Shown piece after piece: positions 36,762-40,540 of a stretch of DNA of 40,540 bases. Position 1 is the stretch's first letter. Every line of letters begins with the position of its first letter. Source of the DNA: Rhodoplanes serenus (lineage in GTDB: Bacteria > Pseudomonadota > Alphaproteobacteria > Rhizobiales > Xanthobacteraceae). The notes under the pieces are model-generated. The model worked only from the letters and a program-made list of their open reading frames with translations. It was not told where the DNA came from and ran no database searches. Location of the stretch: contig WNKV01000028.1 in NCBI GenBank assembly GCA_009720755.1, positions 1 to 40,540 of the forward strand, in the 5' to 3' direction. The position numbers and the translations under genes were made by a program.

Positions 36762-37547
36762 ATGGACCTCGGACTCGCGGGCAAGACGGCGCTGGTGCTC
36801 GGCGCCGGCGGCGGCCTCGGCGGCGCCATCGCGCTGGCGCTCGCTCAGGAAGGCGCCCGGGTCGCCATCGGCGACATCGACGGCGAGGCGCTGAAGAGGA
36901 CGGCGGCGGCGATCGAAGGCGCCGGCTCCAAGGCGCTGCCGCTGACCTGGGACCTCGCCGATCTCGCGGCGATCGAGGGCCATGTGGCGGCGATCGAGAC
37001 GACGTTCGGCCCGGTCGATGTTCTGGTCAACAACACCGGCGGTCCGCCGCCCACGCCGGCCAGCGGCCAGGACCCGGCGGTGTGGTCGAAGCACTTCCAG
37101 GCGATGGTGCTGTCGGTGATCGCGCTCACCGACCGCGTGCTGCCGCAGATGCGGGCGCGCAAATGGGGCCGCATCATCACCTCGACGTCGTCGGGGGTGA
37201 TCGCGCCGATCCCCAATCTCGGCATGTCGAACGCGCTGCGCCTGACGTTGGTCGGCTGGTCGAAGACGCTGGCCCGCGAGGTCGGCCGCGACGGCGTCAC
37301 CGTCAACATCGTGCTGCCGGGTCGCGTCGCGACGCCGCGCATCCGGTTCCTCGACGAGCAGAAGGCGAAGCGCGAGAGCCGCAGCGTCGACGACGTGTCG
37401 GCCGAGAGCACGGCGTCGATCCCGGTCGGCCGCTACGGCGAGCCGAAGGAGTACGGCGACGTGGTGGCGTTCCTGGCCTCGGCCCGCGCCTCCTATGTCA
37501 CCGGCTCGGTGATCCGCGTCGACGGCGGCTTCATCCCGAGCATCTGA
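36762..37547 (+). CDS. short-chain dehydrogenase/reductase lacking the usual Tyr-x3-Lys
   Basis: 261 residues with an SDR Rossmann fold: GKTALVLGAGGGLGGAIALALAQEGA for NAD(P), DVLVNNTGGPPP, and RIITSTSSGVIAPIP. The place of the catalytic YxxxK reads MSNALRLTLVGWSKTLARE, so both Tyr and Lys are absent. It ends with the normal SYVTGSVIRVDGGF. This is the pattern of the BKR-like SDR-like subgroup (cd05344 as I recall), whose chemistry is not settled. AAGGA precedes ATG 36762. It is a single gene, convergent with the cytochrome c gene. Confidence 0.88.
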   Translation: MDLGLAGKTALVLGAGGGLGGAIALALAQEGARVAIGDIDGEALKRTAAAIEGAGSKALPLTWDLADLAAIEGHVAAIETTFGPVDVLVNNTGGPPPTPASGQDPAVWSKHFQAMVLSVIALTDRVLPQMRARKWGRIITSTSSGVIAPIPNLGMSNALRLTLVGWSKTLAREVGRDGVTVNIVLPGRVATPRIRFLDEQKAKRESRSVDDVSAESTASIPVGRYGEPKEYGDVVAFLASARASYVTGSVIRVDGGFIPSI

Positions 37548-37573
37548 TCACCCGCGTCCTGCGGCGGCGGCGC

Positions 37574-37990
37574 TCACGGCGCCGCCGTCGTCGCCAGATA
37601 GGCCACGATGGCGGCGCGTAGATCGGGGTCGGCGAGCGGCGGCAGGCTCATGCGGGTGCCCGGCACCACCGCCTGCGGGTCGGCGACGAAGCGGTCGAGA
37701 GTCGTGGCGTCCCACACTAGGCCGGCGTCGCCGGCGGCCCGCATGGCGTCGGAGTAGTCGAAGCCCGGGCGCGTCGCGGCGCGCCGGCCGACGATCCCGG
37801 CGAGCATCGGTCCTTCCAGAGTCGCGGTCTCGGCCGGATCGACCATGTGGCAGGAATAGCAACGCTGGAAGGCGCGGGCGCCGCGCGCGACCGCGTCCTC
37901 GGCGCCGGCTGGGCCGTGCCCCGACACGGCGAGGACGGCGCCCAGCACCGCGGCCGCCGTGATCGCGGCGGCCCGACGCGGACGGCACAT
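37574..37990 (-). CDS. class I cytochrome c, periplasmic
   Basis: 138 residues. Sec signal (AAAITAAAVLGAVLAVSGHGPAGA) then a mature domain with the haem site CYSCH and EGPMLAGIVGR, and the Met ligand in PGTRMSLPP; the size and order match small class I (cytochrome c2-like) proteins. Its start overlaps the stop of the beta-propeller gene by one base (TGATG), so the two are translated together and probably work together; the electron partner is unknown. Confidence 0.92.
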   Translation of the reverse strand: MCRPRRAAAITAAAVLGAVLAVSGHGPAGAEDAVARGARAFQRCYSCHMVDPAETATLEGPMLAGIVGRRAATRPGFDYSDAMRAAGDAGLVWDATTLDRFVADPQAVVPGTRMSLPPLADPDLRAAIVAYLATTAAP

Positions 37991-38985
37991 CACTTGGCGT
38001 CGTAGCGGATGACCCGCACCCGGTCGGTGCCGGATTCGGCGATCCACGCCTCGCCCTTGCGGCCGAGGAGCTGGCGCACATTGGCGCCGGGCCGGTCGCT
38101 CGGAAAGCTCTCGAACCGCTCGGTCGCCGGATCGAAGCGCAGCACCGCGTTGGCGCCCCAGTCGGTCAGCCACACGCCGTCGTCCGGATCGACCCAGACG
38201 GCGTAGGTGCGCGGCTTGTCGCCCGGCAGCCGCCACGTCTTCCAGCTCGCCGCGGCGGGATCGTAGACGCTGACGTTGCCGCTGTTCCACTCGCTGATCC
38301 ACAGGCGGCCCTTGGAGTCCGACCACACCCGACGGGCGCCCTGGTTCCTGGTCGGCGGCTCGTGGACGGTGGCGGCGCCACTCTCCAGGTCGACCTGCGC
38401 CAGATAGCTGCCGGCGAGCGACACGAACCAGATGTCGCCGCGCGGCGTGCCGGTGATGCCGTAGGGGCCGCGGCCTTTCGGCGCGTCCCACACCCGCATG
38501 TCGCCAGTCATCGGGTCGAGCCGGCCGTAGACGCCGTTCTGGCCGGTGAACCAGATGCGGCCCTTGCCGTCGAACGCAGCGGTGTTGAGGTTGACGTAGG
38601 GCATCCGCTCGGGCGGCAGCGGCCACACCTTCACGGCCTTGGTGGTGGGATCGACCCGCACGATGGCGTTCTGGCCGCCGTCGGTGAACCACGGGGCGCC
38701 GTCGGGGCCGACGATGACGCCGTGCGGCGACGAGCCCTGACCGAGCGGGATGCGCTCGATCGCGCCGGTCTCCGGATCGAGCCGGCCGGCGATGCCGAGG
38801 CGCTGGCCGGCGTACCAGACCTCGCCGGCGGGACCGACCGCGACGTCGTGCGGATAGTCGCCCTTCGGCAGCTCGTAATAGCGCTGGGAGGGCCGCTCCT
38901 CGGCATCCGCCCGGGCGGGCAGGAGGGCGAGCGACAGGGCTGGGACGAGGACGAGCGTCAGCGCGAGCCGGACCGGCAGCCGCAT
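37990..38985 (-). CDS. periplasmic Vgb-like (virginiamycin B lyase family) beta-propeller
   Basis: 331 residues. Signal peptide LALTLVLVPALSLALLPARADA, then repeated blades of the type PHDVAVGPAGEVWYAGQ, SPHGVIVGPDGAPWFTDG, AAFDGKGRIWFTGQNGVYGRLDP and RVWSDSKGRLWISEWNSGNVSVYDP: a seven-bladed propeller as in Vgb. Vgb opens streptogramin B lactones, but most chromosomal relatives have no known resistance role; the coupling to a cytochrome c (1-nt overlap) suggests a redox-linked or sensing task instead (inference). GGAGG lies 5 nt before ATG 38985. Confidence 0.88.
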   Translation of the reverse strand: MRLPVRLALTLVLVPALSLALLPARADAEERPSQRYYELPKGDYPHDVAVGPAGEVWYAGQRLGIAGRLDPETGAIERIPLGQGSSPHGVIVGPDGAPWFTDGGQNAIVRVDPTTKAVKVWPLPPERMPYVNLNTAAFDGKGRIWFTGQNGVYGRLDPMTGDMRVWDAPKGRGPYGITGTPRGDIWFVSLAGSYLAQVDLESGAATVHEPPTRNQGARRVWSDSKGRLWISEWNSGNVSVYDPAAASWKTWRLPGDKPRTYAVWVDPDDGVWLTDWGANAVLRFDPATERFESFPSDRPGANVRQLLGRKGEAWIAESGTDRVRVIRYDAK

Positions 38986-39060
38986 GAAAGCCTCCGACGA
39001 GAGCGTGATGGTGTCGTCCGTACCTTAACGGCCGACCGCCCCGCGGCCGTCTTCACAAGA

Positions 39061-39087
39061 ACGGGATCGCACGTCGTGCGATCCCGT
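39061..39087 (-). terminator. 12-bp perfect hairpin downstream of the OmpA gene
   Basis: ACGGGATCGCAC, 3 nt, GTGCGATCCCGT. On the minus strand it is followed by TCTTGTG, a weak U-tract, and begins 85 nt after the OmpA stop. It is the strongest simple hairpin in the window and a likely intrinsic terminator for the OmpA message. Confidence 0.65.
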
Positions 39088-39171
39088 GAGCCTCACTTGC
39101 GAGGAGGCGGTGCAGGTCCCGTCGGGTCGGCGAAGGACCGTCGCACCGCCGATGTCAGCGCATCGCGGCCG

Positions 39172-40540
39172 TCACTGCGGCTGCGGCTGGGCCTGGCCGG
39201 TGAGCAGCGGCGTGATGCGGCGGACGGTGACGCGGCGGTTCTCCCGCAGCGGTCCGTCGGTCTGCACCTTGAGGTACTGCTCGCCGTAGCCCTGGGTGGT
39301 CAGGTTCTCGGCCGGCACCCCGAACTGCTGGGTGAGGACGAGCGCCACCGATTCGGCGCGGCGATCCGACAGCGACAGGTTGTCGACGTCGGCGCCGACC
39401 GCGTCGGTGTGACCCTCGATCAGGTACACCTCCTGCGGGTTCTGTTGGATGGCGCGGTTGAGGCCGTCGGCGATGCCGGCGAGGAGCTGGATCTGCGCCG
39501 GGCCGAGCTCCCACGAGCCGGACTCGAACGTCACCGTGTCGAGATCGATGCGGCGCATGCGGTCGCGGATCGGTGCGTTGTAGCGGATCTCGTCGAGCGT
39601 GTAGGCGCGCTCGATGGTGTCGACCGGCGGTGCCGTCAGCGTCTCGTAGAGCAGCGCCGGATCGGCCCGCTCGGTCTCGACGATGTAGCGTTCGCGCGGG
39701 ATGCGCACCACCGGCGGCGGGACGTCCACCATCACGGCGCCGAGGCCGAAGCCGACCGCGGCGCCGACCGCGAGCCCGGTGCCGAAGCCGGGACCGCGCG
39801 GGCCGGGGCCGGGAGGTCCAGGCGGGTAGCCGGCGCCGCCGCCCCAGCCGTGGCGCGGCCGGTTGTCGATCAGCACGTATTCACGGCCGTCCGGCATCAC
39901 GCGCGTCCGGCGCAGCAGGTAGCCGTTGTCGTCCACCACGGTGACGACGCGGTCGCCACTCGGCCGCTCGATCACGGTGACGTGCTCGCCGCCGCGCCGC
40001 TCGACGCGGACGTCGCGGGCGCCATAGCGGAAGCGGTCGATCTCGTTGTGGCGGATGATCGTCCGGTCGCCCTCGCGGATGATGGTGCGGTCGGGCTCGC
40101 GGATGATGGTGCGGCCGCCCTCGACGATCTCGCGGCGCTCGCCACGCAGGTCGTCCATGCGGCGCAGCGGCTGGCCTTGCGCCGACTGCGGCACGAAGCC
40201 CGCTGCGGCGCCGCTCGGGGCCACCGGGATCGGGCGTGCCTGCTGGGCCGTCGGCGCCGGCACGCCGGCGGGTGTCAGCGGCTGCCCTTGCGTCGACGGC
40301 ACGACGACGGGGGCCACCGCCTGGCCCGGAGGTGGTGCCATGGGCTGGCCCTGAGCGGCGGGCGGCGGCAGCGGTGCGCCGGGGCGCTGGCCTTCGGCGG
40401 CCGGGGGCGGAGCGACCGGGCGACCGGGCACGCCGGGCGGCTGCTGGCCCTGGGCGGCGGGCGGCGGCAGCGGTGCGCCGGGACGCTGGCCCTCGGCAGC
40501 AGGCGGCGGAGCGACCGGGCGGCCGGGAACGGCGGGCGGC
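39172..40540 (-). CDS. OmpA-family envelope protein, N-terminus outside window
   Basis: The visible part (~455 residues) ends in an OmpA peptidoglycan-binding domain: FESGSWELGPAQIQLLAGIADGLNRAI, VYLIEGHTDAVGADVDNLSLSDRRAESV and the final ENRRVTVRRI. The N-terminal visible part is a Pro/Ala/Gln-rich repeat: a block containing PGRPVAPPP, EGQRPGAPLPPPAAQGQ occurs twice in tandem (about 99 nt each, from ~40534 and ~40435), followed by further AQGQP units. Between them lies a charged segment with three RTIIRE/RTIIRH units, a DUF-like VERRGGEHVTVIERPSGDRVVTVVDDNG region and one Gly-rich hydrophobic stretch. The protein probably anchors the outer membrane to the cell wall. A GTG at 40431 is not the start because the repeat continues upstream in frame. 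Confidence 0.9.
   Translation of the reverse strand, partial: PPAVPGRPVAPPPAAEGQRPGAPLPPPAAQGQQPPGVPGRPVAPPPAAEGQRPGAPLPPPAAQGQPMAPPPGQAVAPVVVPSTQGQPLTPAGVPAPTAQQARPIPVAPSGAAAGFVPQSAQGQPLRRMDDLRGERREIVEGGRTIIREPDRTIIREGDRTIIRHNEIDRFRYGARDVRVERRGGEHVTVIERPSGDRVVTVVDDNGYLLRRTRVMPDGREYVLIDNRPRHGWGGGAGYPPGPPGPGPRGPGFGTGLAVGAAVGFGLGAVMVDVPPPVVRIPRERYIVETERADPALLYETLTAPPVDTIERAYTLDEIRYNAPIRDRMRRIDLDTVTFESGSWELGPAQIQLLAGIADGLNRAIQQNPQEVYLIEGHTDAVGADVDNLSLSDRRAESVALVLTQQFGVPAENLTTQGYGEQYLKVQTDGPLRENRRVTVRRITPLLTGQAQPQPQ

Noticed and set aside
37990-38985. calling the propeller a streptogramin resistance enzyme
   Set aside because: Family similarity alone is not enough; the gene is coupled to a cytochrome c and I could not confirm the Vgb catalytic residues.

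Overview
The window is high-GC DNA with strongly G/C-biased third codon positions. The gene content points to an alphaproteobacterium of the Hyphomicrobiales, near Bradyrhizobium/Rhodoplanes-type lineages. Indicators are UvrB with long tails carrying the LDEMG motif, a BtaA/BtaB betaine-lipid pair, an alphaproteobacterial H-NS-family protein, an OmpA protein with an RTIIRE-rich middle, and intergenic REP-like elements of kinds common in that order. The taxon is inferred from gene style; no rRNA or other marker is present.

Layout. 1-1121 (minus): N-terminal part of a HAMP-repeat sensor kinase. 1640-6832: housekeeping and small genes (uvrB, a PPOX-fold protein, a solute-binding-like protein, an FmdB zinc ribbon, an ABM-fold monooxygenase). 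7592-10033: an H-NS-family gene convergent with btaAB for phosphate-free betaine lipid, with a good PHO-box candidate upstream of btaA. 10450-17395: a four-gene plus-strand cluster (AGE-family epimerase-like protein, double DJ-1/PfpI protein, double EthD protein, GlgB-like GH13 enzyme). I cannot match this to a described pathway, and it is the best candidate here for an undescribed system. 17675-24077: periplasmic nitrate reductase operon (NapD-like protein, napD, napA, napG, napH, napB, napC) behind an FNR/FixK-type box. 24929-29350: an RND efflux pair without outer-membrane factor. 29933-34539: a LysR regulator, then the lower 4,5-cleavage (gallate/protocatechuate) pathway: PDC lactonase-like hydrolase, Bug-type binding protein, GalB-like 4-oxalomesaconate hydratase and LigK/GalC-type aldolase, ending in pyruvate plus oxaloacetate. 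34673-38985: dapA, a frameshifted small gene, a small membrane protein, an SDR lacking the usual catalytic pair, and a Vgb-like beta-propeller coupled to a cytochrome c. 39172-40540: most of an OmpA-family envelope protein whose start lies outside.

How the parts fit. The nap genes suggest periplasmic nitrate reduction under low oxygen, with two possible quinol routes (NapC and NapGH). The btaAB genes suggest lipid remodelling under phosphate limitation. The aromatic-acid genes give lignin-type monomer use, although the ring-cleavage enzyme is not in the window. The AGE/DJ-1/EthD/GH13 cluster suggests alpha-glucan or sugar-aldehyde handling, which is inference only. Several repeat families sit between genes; one 50-nt core occurs twice, 17 kb apart, in opposite orientation (47/50 identical).
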